Assembly (NCBI RefSeq): GCF_040605455.1
Contig: NZ_JBEXCV010000031.1
Location: 1 to 64,000 of the forward strand
Reading direction: 5' to 3'
Length of the DNA: 64,000 nucleotides
Source of the DNA: Embleya sp040605455
GTDB taxonomy: Bacteria; Actinomycetota; Actinomycetes; Streptomycetales; Streptomycetaceae
Part shown: one piece after another, positions 8,535-17,310 of the stretch
Layout: every line of letters starts with the position of its first letter
Numbering within the stretch: position 1 is the first letter of the stretch
Notes under the pieces: model-generated
What the model was told of the DNA's origin: nothing
What the model saw: only the letters and a program-made list of their open reading frames with translations
The model's database searches: none
Made by a program: the position numbers and the translations under genes

Positions 8535-9608
8535 GTGAGCGACCAGTCCACCCCCACCCCCCGCACCGCGACCTACGCCGCGGCCGGCGTCGACATCGAG
8601 GCCGGTGACCGAGCCGTCGAACTCATGAAGCAATGGGTCGGCAAGGCCACCCGGCCCGAGGTCGTCGGCGGCCTGGGCGGCTTCGCGGGCCTGTTCGATG
8701 TGTCCACGCTCAAGCGGTACGAGCGCCCCCTGCTGGCCACCGCGACCGACGGGGTGGGAACCAAGGTCGCCATCGCGCAGGCGATGGACAAGCACGACAC
8801 GATCGGCCACGACCTGGTCGGCATGGTCGTCGACGACCTGGTCGTGTGCGGTGCCGAGCCGCTGTTCATGACCGACTACATCGCCACCGGCAAGGTCGTC
8901 CCCGAGCGCATCGCGGCGATCGTCAAGGGCATCGCCGAGGGCTGTGTACTGGCCGGCTGCGCGCTGGTCGGCGGCGAGACGGCCGAACACCCCGGCCTGC
9001 TCGACCCGAACGAGTACGACGTCGCGGGCGCCGGCACCGGGGTCGTGGAGGCCGACGGCCTGCTCGGCGCGGAGCGGGTGCGCGAGGGCGACGTGGTGAT
9101 CGCGATGGCCGCCTCCGGCCTGCACTCGAACGGCTACTCGCTGACCCGGCACGTGTTCTTCACGCTCGCCGGCTGGAGCCTGGACCGGGACGTCCCGGAA
9201 CTGGGCCGCACGCTCGGCGAGGAACTGCTCGAGCCGACCCGGATCTACTCGCTCGACTGCCTCGACCTGGCCCGGCGTACCGACGTGCACGCCTACTCGC
9301 ACGTCACCGGTGGCGGCCTGGAGGCCAACCTCGCGCGCGTGCTCCCGGCCCACCTGGACGCGCGCCTGGACCGCTCGACCTGGACGCCGGCCCCGATCTT
9401 CGGCCTGGTCGGCGCGCTCGGCGAGGTGGCCCGGGCCGAGTTGGAGAAGACGCTGAACATGGGTGTCGGCATGGTCGCGGTGGTCGCCGCGGACGCGGCC
9501 GACGCGGCGCTCGCGGTGCTCGCCGAGCGTGGCGTACCCGCCTGGATCCTCGGCGACGTCGTCACCGGCTCGGGCCGGGCCGTACTGAACGGTGATCACA
9601 AGGCATGA
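8535..9608 (+). CDS. purM: Phosphoribosylformylglycinamidine cyclo-ligase (AIR synthetase)
   Basis: PurM closes the imidazole ring of FGAM using ATP to give AIR. The GTG at 8535 gives 357 residues starting MSDQSTPTPRTATYAAAGVD, with GAAAGG about nine bases upstream. Visible family motifs are ATDGVGTKV near residue 70, HDLVGMVVDDLVVCGAEP, LVGGETAEHPG and GLHSNGYSLTR. The upstream open frame overlapping purF is not PurM-like. Same strand as purF. Confidence 0.97.
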   Translation: MSDQSTPTPRTATYAAAGVDIEAGDRAVELMKQWVGKATRPEVVGGLGGFAGLFDVSTLKRYERPLLATATDGVGTKVAIAQAMDKHDTIGHDLVGMVVDDLVVCGAEPLFMTDYIATGKVVPERIAAIVKGIAEGCVLAGCALVGGETAEHPGLLDPNEYDVAGAGTGVVEADGLLGAERVREGDVVIAMAASGLHSNGYSLTRHVFFTLAGWSLDRDVPELGRTLGEELLEPTRIYSLDCLDLARRTDVHAYSHVTGGGLEANLARVLPAHLDARLDRSTWTPAPIFGLVGALGEVARAELEKTLNMGVGMVAVVAADAADAALAVLAERGVPAWILGDVVTGSGRAVLNGDHKA

Positions 9609-9634
9609 CGAAGGCACCCGCGGCGGTGGCCGTC

Positions 9635-9685
9635 GTCCCGGATCGGGACGGCGGTACCTCCGTGGGCGTGTTCGCGAACACGCCA
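9635..9685. promoter_or_regulatory. Two adjacent palindromes downstream of purM
   Basis: Two palindromes lie in the gap between convergent purM and the DUF3073 gene. CGTCCCG-GAT-CGGGACG occupies 9635-9651. A perfect 20-base palindrome with half site GGCGTGTTCG occupies 9666-9685. Their location fits a bidirectional terminator, but the lack of a loop and T-run, and the operator-like symmetry of the second, leave protein binding equally possible. Confidence 0.45.
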
Positions 9686-9803
9686 AACGGCCCGGGGTCG
9701 AGTAGTCGTCCTACTCGGTCCCGGACCGGGCGGTGTCGCAGCGCACGGGCGCCCCGGCTGAAGAGGGCGTTCGTTCCCATGCTCGAGAACGAAGAGCGCA
9801 GGG

Positions 9804-10055
9804 TCAACGATGGCGCGATCGGCCGTCGTCTTCCTCGTCTTCGTCATCGTTGTAACGAGCCGAATACCCCGCGTAGGGGTCGTCGAACTCGTCTTCACTC
9901 GTGTCGTCGTCAACCTCAGGCTTGCCGATCGGCAAGTCGGTTGGCGACGACGCGCCCAGCTCTTCAGCCAGACGGCTCAGATCCGTACCGCCGCTGTTGT
10001 ACTTCAGCTGGCGGGCGACCTTTGTCTGCTTGGCCTTGGCCCGGCCGCGCCCCAT
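9804..10055 (-). CDS. DUF3073 family protein
   Basis: This small protein of 83 residues begins MGRGRAKAKQTKVARQLKY, the basic signature of the actinobacterial DUF3073 family. It ends in a very acidic stretch (DDEDEEDDGRSRHR). Function is unknown. The basic head and acidic tail suggest nucleic-acid or ribosome association, which is inference. It sits convergent to purM and upstream of vdh, its usual place in Streptomyces. Its promoter should lie in the 240 bases between it and vdh. Confidence 0.9.
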   Translation of the reverse strand: MGRGRAKAKQTKVARQLKYNSGGTDLSRLAEELGASSPTDLPIGKPEVDDDTSEDEFDDPYAGYSARYNDDEDEEDDGRSRHR

Positions 10056-10294
10056 GGCTCGACCCCCTCAACGACGGGGCTCACGGCCCCGGGTCTTGAC
10101 ACGCGTTCATAGTCAGGGTCGGTTCGATGGCACTTGAGAACCGGCCCGTAGGGGATTAACGGTACCTGCTTCCGCCGCCGGACGGTACGTCGCATGGGTG
10201 ACAGCGGGGCTCGGACCCCGACCGGGCTGTGCCGTTCCGGCTGGTCAGGGGCCTGATCTGGGGTCCTTTGCCGAGTCTGACGATACCGTGTCGG

Positions 10295-11407
10295 TCAGCT
10301 TTGGAGGTAGATGTCACGCAGGCGGCCCACATCCGCCATGCGCCGCTCGGCCAATCGGTCCGCCGCGACGGCCGGTGGCACCCCCTCCTCGTCGGCCACC
10401 GCGAAGATCTTCGCGGTCGTCGCGCGGATGCCCGTGGCCTTGCGCTTGGCCCGTTCGAAGTCGAATCCGTGCCGCTCGTCGGCGACCTGGATCACCCCGC
10501 CGGAGTTGACCAGGTAGTCCGGCGCGTAGAGCACGCCGCGTTCCGCGAGCGCCTTCTCGATGCCGGGGTGGGCCAATTGGTTGTTGGCCGCGCCGCACAC
10601 CACGGCCGCGGTCAGCACCGGGACGGTGTCGTCGTTGAGCGCGCCGCCCAGCGCGCACGGCGCGTACACGTCCAGGTCCGAGAGCCGGATCAGGGTGTCG
10701 GTGTCGGTTGCGAAGTCCACCCCGGGATGCTCGTGGCGCACGCGCGCCACCGCCCGCTCGTCCACGTCGGTGATCACCACCGAGGCGCCGTCCGCGACCA
10801 GGTGTCCGACCAGGTGCCGGCCGACCTTCCCGACGCCCGCCACGCCCACCCGGCGCCCACGTAGCGTCGGGGTGCCCCAACGATGCTCGGCGGACGCCAG
10901 CATGCCCTGGAAGACCCCGTACGCGGTCAGCACGGACGAGTCGCCCGCACCGCCGTTCTCGGGGGAGCGGCCGGTGACGTAGGCGCATTCCTTGGCGACC
11001 ACGTCCATGTCGTCGACGTAGGTGCCCACGTCGCAGGCGGTGATGTAGCGACCACTCAGCGACTGGACGAACCGCCCGTAGGCGCGCAGCAGCACCTCGG
11101 ACTTGTCCCGGTTCGGGTCGCCGATGATCACCGCCTTGCCGCCGCCGTGGTCGAGCCCGGCGAGGGCGTTCTTGTACGCCATGCCGCGGGAGAGGTTGAG
11201 GACGTCCGCGACGGCCGCTTCCTCGGTCTCGTAGGGGTGGAACCTGGTGCCGCCGAGGGCGGGTCCCAGGGCACTGGAGTAGATCGCGATGATCGCGCGC
11301 AGGCCGCTCGCGCGGTCCTGGCAGAAGACGACCTGTTCGTGGCCGGTCGACCTGCCGAACACCAGGCCCGACGTCGTGCCGTCGGGGCCATCCATCCTGT
11401 CGGTCAC
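10295..11407 (-). CDS. vdh: Valine dehydrogenase (Glu/Leu/Phe/Val dehydrogenase family)
   Basis: The 370-residue NAD-dependent enzyme oxidatively deaminates branched-chain amino acids (valine preferred in Streptomyces), feeding acyl-CoA precursors. The catalytic Lys is in GLDHGGGKAV near residue 91. Other family segments are ACDVGTYVDDMD, GVAGVGKVGRHLV (Rossmann fold) and CGAANNQL. Length and sequence agree well with S. coelicolor Vdh as I recall it. Divergent from the conserved hypothetical gene at 11543; the 135-base gap holds both promoters. Confidence 0.95.
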   Translation of the reverse strand: MTDRMDGPDGTTSGLVFGRSTGHEQVVFCQDRASGLRAIIAIYSSALGPALGGTRFHPYETEEAAVADVLNLSRGMAYKNALAGLDHGGGKAVIIGDPNRDKSEVLLRAYGRFVQSLSGRYITACDVGTYVDDMDVVAKECAYVTGRSPENGGAGDSSVLTAYGVFQGMLASAEHRWGTPTLRGRRVGVAGVGKVGRHLVGHLVADGASVVITDVDERAVARVRHEHPGVDFATDTDTLIRLSDLDVYAPCALGGALNDDTVPVLTAAVVCGAANNQLAHPGIEKALAERGVLYAPDYLVNSGGVIQVADERHGFDFERAKRKATGIRATTAKIFAVADEEGVPPAVAADRLAERRMADVGRLRDIYLQS

Positions 11408-11542
11408 TGTGGTGACTCCATGGGATCGTGGTGACGTATTCGCCGCGCGGATCTGCGCGGCGGTTCAAGCCTAGAACCCGGGCGGATCACCGGGTTGGAC
11501 CTTCTTCACGTCGGGGCCCGGCCGACGTGCCAAGATTCGTTC

Positions 11543-12424
11543 GTGCGGACTTCGGTGGTTGCCCCTTACGCGGCGTACCTGCGGGTGTACGAGCCGCTTG
11601 CCGCGTTTCCCGAACCGGAACGCGAGCGGTGGGCCGACTACGCCGCCACACAGCCGGCAGGCACCCCCGCGTCGCCCGAGGCGCCCTCGCCCGCCGGGCT
11701 GACCGCACAGGAGCACCGGAGCGGCCTGGAGAACCTCCTGGCCACCCCTCCGGTGATCGCGCCCCCGCACGAGAGCGAGGACGCCTACGTGCACGTCCTG
11801 GACGGCGTCACGGTGATCTGCCCGCGGCAGACCCGGCTGCGCTGCTGGACGGCGCTGGCCGAGCTGCGTCGGGAGTATCCGGCGACCGTGCTGGACGTGT
11901 TCTGGCCGCGGATGGTGATCGATCAGACGCACCTGGAGCACGAGCGGTGGAAGTCCGCGCATCCCGACGTGCATCCGCACATCCACAGCAGCACGTGGCA
12001 TGTCCCGGTGCGCTGGTTCGTGCTGTTCGCCCCGAACGAGCGAGTCCTGGTGCCCGCGGCCGAGGACGCGTCGGCGGGGCCGGGCGAGCTCTACTACCGG
12101 ACGCCGATGGTGCAGGCCCGGCGTCGGGTCGCCCGGGCGCTGAAGGTGCTCCGCGAGACGGTCGAGGACGGTGCCCTGATCACCGGCCTGGAGAGCGTGG
12201 GCCGCTGGCTGGAGGAGTTCCATCCGCGCGCGCTGGTCGAGTTGGACTACGGCGGTCTGGTGCGACTGCTCGGGTCGGGTGATCCGGCGGCCGAGAACTC
12301 GGTCGCGGACGTCGCGGAGGGCATCGCCGCGCTGGGCTCCGGTGACGGAGCGCGAGCATCGGCGGCTTACCGCAGGATTACGGAGCGTTGGCAAACGGTA
12401 CGTGCCCTGGAGCATGCGAGCTGA
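11543..12424 (+). CDS. Conserved hypothetical protein between vdh and bldC
   Basis: No function recognised. The GTG at 11543 gives a soluble protein of 293 residues beginning MRTSVVAPYAAYLRVYEPL. It has an HPHIHSSTWHVPVRWFVLF segment near its middle, many Trp and Arg residues, and no membrane segment. The position between vdh and bldC is conserved in Streptomyces. A longer frame from 11495 adds 16 residues overlapping the divergent promoter region and is less likely. Confidence 0.8.
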   Translation: MRTSVVAPYAAYLRVYEPLAAFPEPERERWADYAATQPAGTPASPEAPSPAGLTAQEHRSGLENLLATPPVIAPPHESEDAYVHVLDGVTVICPRQTRLRCWTALAELRREYPATVLDVFWPRMVIDQTHLEHERWKSAHPDVHPHIHSSTWHVPVRWFVLFAPNERVLVPAAEDASAGPGELYYRTPMVQARRRVARALKVLRETVEDGALITGLESVGRWLEEFHPRALVELDYGGLVRLLGSGDPAAENSVADVAEGIAALGSGDGARASAAYRRITERWQTVRALEHAS

Positions 12425-12958
12425 GCAAGCGTCCGCATTTCATGAAGTTTCGGCGTGACCGTCGTCACTCTTTCGTGTTCACTCACCCTGCGATCTGAAA
12501 GCCTCTCAACCTGCTGGTTCGAGTTGTGGGACTCCCAGCCCTCCAGGTTGTTGGAGATCGACTCACAACAAGGTGCATACGCCAGCGAATGGTTCGTATA
12601 TGATGAAAAGGACAAACCAGATGTAGTCGGTCTGGTCGGGTCGGGTCATCGGGGATACTTCGTTGCTGGTGGGGCGGGGTGGACACGAGGGGTCGTTCGG
12701 GCCTGAGTGACTCATCGTCACAGTCGGGTGACTGTCCGCTATGCCTGGTCCTTCGGGATCGCGTGGCTTGAACCCTGGGATGCCAATTCCGGCGGTTTGA
12801 CCAACCGGGTGCGGCGGATGGTGTACTTGTACTGTGAAGGACAAGCCGTTCGTCCTATAACCGACTTGGCCCTCGTGAACTATTTAGGACATCGTGGGTC
12901 AAGGTGCAGAATTTGAAGAAAGAACCGTGTTGGTTCGGTTCTCCCGAGGAGGCCGCTC
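12425..12958 (+). promoter_or_regulatory. Long upstream region of bldC
   Basis: About 530 bases with no convincing gene and lower GC than its surroundings, which is unusual here and typical of a multi-input promoter region. The sequence TTGACC at about 12797 is followed, 17 bases later, by GGTGTA and then TACTTG, a possible weak promoter. TATAAC near 12857 is another -10 candidate. The sequence GAGGAGGCC just ahead of the bldC ATG contains a strong ribosome site. No operator could be assigned. Confidence 0.4.
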
Positions 12959-13165
12959 ATGACCGCTCGTACGCCTGATGCCGAGCCGCTGCTGACGCCG
13001 GCCGAGGTTGCCAGCATGTTCCGCGTCGACCCCAAGACGGTGACGCGCTGGGCCAAGGCCGGCAAGCTCACGTCGATCCGCACGCTCGGCGGACACCGTC
13101 GCTACCGCGAGGTGGAGGTCCGCGCCCTGCTCGCGGGCATTCCGCAGCAGCGCAGCGAAGCCTGA
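12959..13165 (+). CDS. bldC: BldC, MerR-type developmental regulator
   Basis: This 68-residue protein is a lone winged-helix MerR-family DNA-binding domain: LTPAEVASMFRVDPKTVTRW, then GKLTSIRTLGGHRRY and EVRALL. BldC binds cooperatively to direct repeats and holds back entry into sporulation in Streptomyces, controlling development and antibiotic genes. The sequence is essentially identical to my memory of Streptomyces BldC. A strong terminator follows. Confidence 0.97.
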   Translation: MTARTPDAEPLLTPAEVASMFRVDPKTVTRWAKAGKLTSIRTLGGHRRYREVEVRALLAGIPQQRSEA

Positions 13166-13190
13166 GGGCTGCGTCGAAAGCTTTTCCCCT

Positions 13191-13234
13191 GAGTGCTGCA
13201 CCGGATCCCGCCGGGTCCGGTGCAGCACTCTTTT
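13191..13234 (+). terminator. bldC terminator
   Basis: GAGTGCTGCACCGGA pairs with TCCGGTGCAGCACTC around a short GC loop and is followed by TTTTG: a textbook intrinsic terminator 25 bases after the bldC stop. Confidence 0.92.
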
Positions 13235-13920
13235 GTGTGCCCGGTGGGGGTCGATCCGGCATGCCGGTCGGCCCGGCGTCGCTTCGATGCTGCTCCGCGG
13301 GCCGGCCCGGGACTCGGGCGGTGCTCCGGGCGGCGTCCGGTGCGGTCGGCCAGGGGCGCCGACGGGGCCCGCCCGGCCGTTTTCACGGGGGATCCATGAC
13401 GGCGTCCAGTAAAATATCACATAGAATGCGCGGTCGATTTCCGGCCGTCGATGAAAACCATTTCCAGTCAAAACAGTGACCTTGGTCACACAGGTGTTCC
13501 CGGTCGGCCCGCGCGGCCGCGCGCGGCAGTGGTTCGGACCTTTCCTGGGTCCGGCCGATCGATGAGGCCGCCGGCCGGGCGGCGCGAGCCCATGGGGCGA
13601 CCCGGAGCGGTCCCCGGGTATTACGAGCGCTGCGGGGGTCGCGAGGCCGGTGGGCGCCGTCGGGGCCCGCGCGCGGCGCGGTTGGTCGAGGGGCGCCGCG
13701 GCGCGGGCTCGGCGGACGCGGGGTTTCCGACCCCACCCGTGCCGTTCGGGCACGACGACCGGGATCGTCGGGATGGATTCGACGGACCGGCCCGAAATCG
13801 CTGATTGAACACGCTGAGTAATGTTCCGAGCGTTTACGGCGCGATTTCGATCTCGCCGAATCGCCGGCCTTCGTAACTGTGTGCAAGCAGGATGGCCGAC
13901 GCGCCCCGCGGCGTGCCCGG
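13235..13920. promoter_or_regulatory. Gene-poor region with a Crp-type site
   Basis: Nearly 700 bases between the bldC terminator and the stop of the convergent downstream gene. Only implausible Arg/Pro-rich frames exist. An AT-rich patch at about 13395-13480 ends in a perfect palindrome GTGACCTTGGTCAC (13476-13489). This fits GTGA-N6-TCAC and the actinomycete Crp pattern GTG-N6-GNCAC. No gene start is close, so either an unannotated transcript begins here or the site is fortuitous. Confidence 0.4.
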
Positions 13921-15132
13921 TCAGCCCTCGTCGAGCCAGGCGAGCCGGGTGTCCTCGTCCGGCGCCGGGCCGTCGATCACGTGCGGCAGGAAGCGGGCGT
14001 ACCCGTCGGTGACCGGGCCGCTGGACTCGCGGATGCCGACGCCTGCGGACTTCCCGTCCACCACCCACGCGCCGAGCACGGGCTTGTTGCCGTCGAAGTC
14101 GGGCAACGGCACGTACTCCTGGAAGCACCAGCCCTCGTCGCCGTACGCCTCGGCGGGCTGGACGTGCTCGCCGGCGGGGGTGACGATCCGGATCGCGTCG
14201 CCCTCGCGCCCGTGCAGCGGCTTGGCCACGTACGACTCCATGCCGCGCGGCGAGTCCAGGAAGGCGGGCAGCAGGTTCGGGTGGCCGGGATACAGCTCCC
14301 ACAGCACCGCGAGCAGCGCCTTGTTGGACAGGATCGCCTTCCAGGCCGGTTCGATGAACAGACACGAGCGGGGATGGCCCACCAGGTGCTTCCCGAACGG
14401 CTCGGCGAGCATGTCCTCCCACGGATAGAGCATGAACATCGTGTCGATGCCCCGCTCCTCCAGGTCGACGAAGCGCAGCCGCTCGCTGTCCCAGCCGATC
14501 TCGGCGACCTCCAGGCCGATTGTGGTCAGTCCGGCCTCGGTCGCGGTGTCGCGGAGGTAGGCGGTGTGCAGCCACTCCTCCTCGTCCTCGGTGCCCTCCA
14601 CATGCGCGAAGTGCATCGTCTCCGAGCGCAGGTAGGGCTTGATCCGCCGCCACGCGTGGACCAGCCGCTCGTGCAGGCTGTTCCACTGGTCGCGCTCGGG
14701 GAAGCAGTCGCGCAGCCAGTACCACTGGACCAGGGACGCCTCGATCAGCGCGGTGGGGGTGTCCGCGTTGTACTCGAGCAGCTTGGCCGCCCGGCCGTCG
14801 CCGTCCCACGCGAGGTCGAACCGCCCGTAGACGCTCGGGTGTTCCTCCTCGAGCGTGATCCGCAGGTAGTCGCGGGCCTCGTCGGGCAGACCGAACGCGG
14901 TCAGGTCGCCGCGCTCGATCACGTGCCGGGCCGCGGCGACCGACATCTCGTGAAGTTCCTCGGTGACGTCCTCGAGTCGGTCCACCTCGTCGAGGGTGAG
15001 CTCGTAGTACGCCTCTTCGTGCCAGTACGGCACCTCGGTGCCGTCGTTCTCTTCCCAGGTCGCATAGAGCAGCCCCTGCGACTCGACGAGCGATTTCCAG
15101 CCCGGTCGAGGCGTGCTGGGTATACGGCGCAT
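13921..15132 (-). CDS. Glutathionylspermidine synthase-like ATP-grasp protein
   Basis: The 403-residue protein matches the glutathionylspermidine synthase preATP-grasp/ATP-grasp fold. An early YWHEEAYYEL segment, LLEYNADTPTALIEAS near residue 120, and late YVAKPLHGREGDAI and GWCFQEYVPLP segments contribute nucleotide and metal binding. Actinomycetes use mycothiol and not glutathione, so the true amide-forming substrate is unknown and may be another peptide or polyamine. It starts 31 bases after a lipoprotein gene on the same strand, suggesting a two-gene unit. Confidence 0.85.
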   Translation of the reverse strand: MRRIPSTPRPGWKSLVESQGLLYATWEENDGTEVPYWHEEAYYELTLDEVDRLEDVTEELHEMSVAAARHVIERGDLTAFGLPDEARDYLRITLEEEHPSVYGRFDLAWDGDGRAAKLLEYNADTPTALIEASLVQWYWLRDCFPERDQWNSLHERLVHAWRRIKPYLRSETMHFAHVEGTEDEEEWLHTAYLRDTATEAGLTTIGLEVAEIGWDSERLRFVDLEERGIDTMFMLYPWEDMLAEPFGKHLVGHPRSCLFIEPAWKAILSNKALLAVLWELYPGHPNLLPAFLDSPRGMESYVAKPLHGREGDAIRIVTPAGEHVQPAEAYGDEGWCFQEYVPLPDFDGNKPVLGAWVVDGKSAGVGIRESSGPVTDGYARFLPHVIDGPAPDEDTRLAWLDEG

Positions 15133-15163
15133 GGCTCAAGCCCTTCCCGGATGTGACACCGCG

Positions 15164-15565
15164 TCAGCTTGAACTCTTCGACGGGCACGAGCCGAAGCCG
15201 CCGCGTTCCACTTTGCCCTTGCGCGGGCGATCGAAGGATCCCTGCCCGGCGGCGAGTGCCGTACCCCTGGCCGGGGTGAGGGTCTGTCCACAGGCATGCG
15301 GGACGTAGTACCAGGACAGCGTCGGGTCGGTGCGGCCCAGGCAGCGGAAGTCGTCGACGCGCACGTTGTGCGTGCGGTCCGCGCAGACCTCGGCGTAACC
15401 ACTCCTGGCGGAGTTCTTGCCGCCGCTGCTCCCGCACGCGGTGAGCGCGCCCGCGAGGGTCAGGGTCAGGGTCGCCGCGACAGCGGTCGACTTCACGCCG
15501 CCCTTGCGCTGCGGACGCGAGCCCGACGACACGAGCCTGACGATACGAGAGGGGGTGGTGGCCAC
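15164..15565 (-). CDS. Putative lipoprotein
   Basis: A roughly 134-residue protein from the GTG at 15565, which has GGAGG four bases upstream. Arg-rich n-region, hydrophobic segment VAATLTLTLAGALTAC, and lipobox LTAC with the lipidated Cys at about residue 44. The mature part has four further Cys residues and the segment RVDDFRCLGR. An alternative GTG at 15496 (AAGGGCGGC upstream) gives a more typical 21-residue signal. Probably membrane-anchored on the outside. Function unknown; likely cotranscribed with the glutathionylspermidine-synthase-like gene. Confidence 0.7.
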   Translation of the reverse strand: MATTPSRIVRLVSSGSRPQRKGGVKSTAVAATLTLTLAGALTACGSSGGKNSARSGYAEVCADRTHNVRVDDFRCLGRTDPTLSWYYVPHACGQTLTPARGTALAAGQGSFDRPRKGKVERGGFGSCPSKSSS

Positions 15566-15874
15566 GAGTCCTCCGCTCCACGGGCTGTCCGTGACGGTCC
15601 GATGCGAACCGACTCCGAGGACGGTATCGACACCGGCGGGCCTGCGGTGGCCCGGTGAGTGGGAAAACACGCAAGTCCTCGACGAGTCCGGGTCGATTTG
15701 TTCGATGGTGGTGGGGATGCCCGATCCCGGACGCCGATGGCGGTGGCCCGGCCCAGCCGATGCGGCAGCGCTGGGACCGCCGGCCCGACGTCGTCGAGTG
15801 CGAGACCGTCAACGCGCGGACCGGCGTGAACGACTACCGAAATCGGGCGACTTTGCGCCGGGTGGCGATCTTGC
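15566..15874. promoter_or_regulatory. Intergenic region upstream of lipoprotein gene
   Basis: About 310 bases between the lipoprotein gene start and the stop of the VIT-family gene, both on the minus strand. It should hold the lipoprotein promoter. No clear -35/-10 pair, repeat or gene was found. Confidence 0.3.
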
Positions 15875-16603
15875 TCAGACCCCGTTCGCACCGAGCAGGC
15901 TGCCCACCCCGTAGGTGACCGCCATCGCCAGGGCCCCGCCCGCGGTGGTGCGCACGATCGCGCGCATCGGCCGCGCGCCGCCCAATCGGGCTCCGCTCCA
16001 GCCGCACAGCACCAGTGCGACCAGTACAGCCGCCACCGTGATCGAGAGCCGGATCGAGGCGGGCGGCAGCACGATCGCGAGCAGCGGCAACAGTGCGCCG
16101 ACGGTGAAGGCCAGGAAGCTGGCGCCCGCCGCGTGCCACGGGTTGGTCAGCTCGTTCGGATCGATCTTGAGCTCGGCCTGGGCGTGCGCGGCGAGCGCGT
16201 CGTGGGCGGTGAGCTGCTCGGCCACCGCCCGTGCGAGCGGCCCGGCGAGCCCCTGCTCCTCGTACAGCCCCGTCAACTCGTCGAGTTCGGCCTCCGGTTC
16301 GTCGGTCAACTCGCGTCGCTCCTCGATCAGCGCGGCCTTCTCCGCGTCGCGCTGGGTGCTCACCGAGACGTATTCGCCCGCGGCCATCGACAACGATCCG
16401 GCGAGCAGTCCGGCCAGCCCGGCGGTGAACAACTGGGCGCGCACGTCGGTGGCTCCGGCGACGCCGACCACGAGACCCGCGGTGGAGACGATTCCGTCGT
16501 TGGCGCCCAGCACCGCCGCCCGCAGCCAGTTCAGCCGTGTCCCCATCGTCTCGTCGTGCGGGGAACGGGGAGGCATCCGGTGGGGGATATCCGCGGCGCT
16601 CAT
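15875..16603 (-). CDS. VIT1/CCC1-family transporter
   Basis: This 242-residue protein is a vacuolar-iron-transporter homologue. TM1 carries the family motif NWLRAAVLGANDGIVSTAGL and TM2 carries SMAAGEYVSVSTQRD. A charged cytoplasmic helical hairpin (EERRELTDEPEAELDEL) of the metal-binding type follows, then three C-terminal TM segments. Members export Fe2+/Mn2+ from the cytoplasm by H+ antiport; the ion here is inferred. The ATG at 16603 is chosen because the upstream extension is Arg-rich and non-homologous. Confidence 0.88.
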   Translation of the reverse strand: MSAADIPHRMPPRSPHDETMGTRLNWLRAAVLGANDGIVSTAGLVVGVAGATDVRAQLFTAGLAGLLAGSLSMAAGEYVSVSTQRDAEKAALIEERRELTDEPEAELDELTGLYEEQGLAGPLARAVAEQLTAHDALAAHAQAELKIDPNELTNPWHAAGASFLAFTVGALLPLLAIVLPPASIRLSITVAAVLVALVLCGWSGARLGGARPMRAIVRTTAGGALAMAVTYGVGSLLGANGV

Positions 16604-16749
16604 GACCGAAGTATCACGACGAAGTCCGGGACGAACGGCACGGACACGAGCCCGTGCCCGGGGCTGCACCCGAGCGGGTGAGTCGGCCGGGGGCGTCGGC
16701 AGCCGACCTGCGTGACCGGCCCACCGTGATCGGTGCGACAACGCAAGAA

Positions 16750-16777
16750 CGCCCCGGACGACGAATCGTCTGGGGCG
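16750..16777 (-). terminator. Terminator after tRNA-Phe/Asp/Glu cluster
   Basis: Arms CGCCCCGGACGA and TCGTCTGGGGCG (one mismatch) with a four-base loop lie 20 bases 3' of tRNA-Phe. On the minus strand the stem is followed by TTCTTG. It should end the three-tRNA transcript. Confidence 0.8.
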
Positions 16778-16796
16778 TCGGTTTCTCCGGCTGCGG

Positions 16797-16870
16797 TGGC
16801 CAGGGGCGGGGTCGAACCGCCGACCTTCCGATTTTCAGTCGGACGCTCGTACCAACTGAGCTACCTGGCC
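16797..16870 (-). tRNA. tRNA-Phe (anticodon GAA)
   Basis: Acceptor GGCCAGG/CCTGGCC, D-arm GCTCAGTTGGTACGAGC, anticodon stem TCCGA/TCGGA with GAA in the loop, and T-arm with GTTCGACC. Discriminator A and no encoded CCA. Third gene of a minus-strand Glu-Asp-Phe cluster. Confidence 0.95.
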
Positions 16871-16915
16871 TCGATGGATCAGGGCGCCTTTCGGCGCCCC
16901 GATCTTTCCATCTTG

Positions 16916-16990
16916 CGGTCCTGACGGGATTTGAACCCGCGGCCTTCACCTTGACAGGGTGACGAGCACTCCAAACTGCTCCACAGGACC
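16916..16990 (-). tRNA. tRNA-Asp (anticodon GTC)
   Basis: Acceptor GGTCCTG/CAGGACC with discriminator G (typical of Asp), anticodon loop containing GTC between CACC and GGTG arms, and T-arm GTTCAAATC. It lies 45 bases upstream of tRNA-Phe on the same strand. Confidence 0.95.
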
Positions 16991-17079
16991 TCTACCCGCG
17001 TTTCCTCGGGCTTCCTTCGTGTTGAACCCTACCGTACTGGCTGTCCGGCTTGTTGCGGCCCCGGAGGGGGTTTGTTGCG

Positions 17080-17152
17080 TGCCCCCAACGGGATTCGAAC
17101 CCGTGCTACCGCCTTGAAAGGGCGACGTCCTAGGCCACTAGACGATGGGGGC
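17080..17152 (-). tRNA. tRNA-Glu (anticodon TTC)
   Basis: Acceptor GCCCCCA/TGGGGGC, D-arm with TCTAGTGGCCTAGGA (typical Glu D-loop), anticodon TTC within CCTTTCAAGG, and T-arm GTTCGAATC. First gene of the minus-strand Glu-Asp-Phe cluster. Confidence 0.95.
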
Positions 17153-17310
17153 TTGTTGGCCGTGTCCGGCGTCTTGTTGCCGTCGGGGACGTCCCGAACT
17201 ATACGGGGTTTTCGGCGGCGCTTGCAAAGCGGATAACCGGGGGCCGGTTCGGGCCTGTGGCAGGCCCGGTGAACACGGGTGCGAAGCCGCAGAATGGGGG
17301 AGTGCTGGAG

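Noticed and set aside
9605..10099. 164-residue plus-strand frame after purM
   Set aside because: It overlaps the DUF3073 gene antisense and has an Arg/Pro-rich, motif-free translation.
10097..10125. TTGACA-based promoter on the plus strand near 10097
   Set aside because: No acceptable -10 hexamer at 16-18 bases and no plus-strand gene downstream.
12455..12706. Short plus-strand frame upstream of bldC
   Set aside because: No ribosome site, no motif, unusual composition; better explained as promoter region.
13383..13886. 167-residue minus-strand frame in the bldC-downstream gap
   Set aside because: Composition is Arg/Pro-rich shadow-like and there is no ribosome site or family resemblance.
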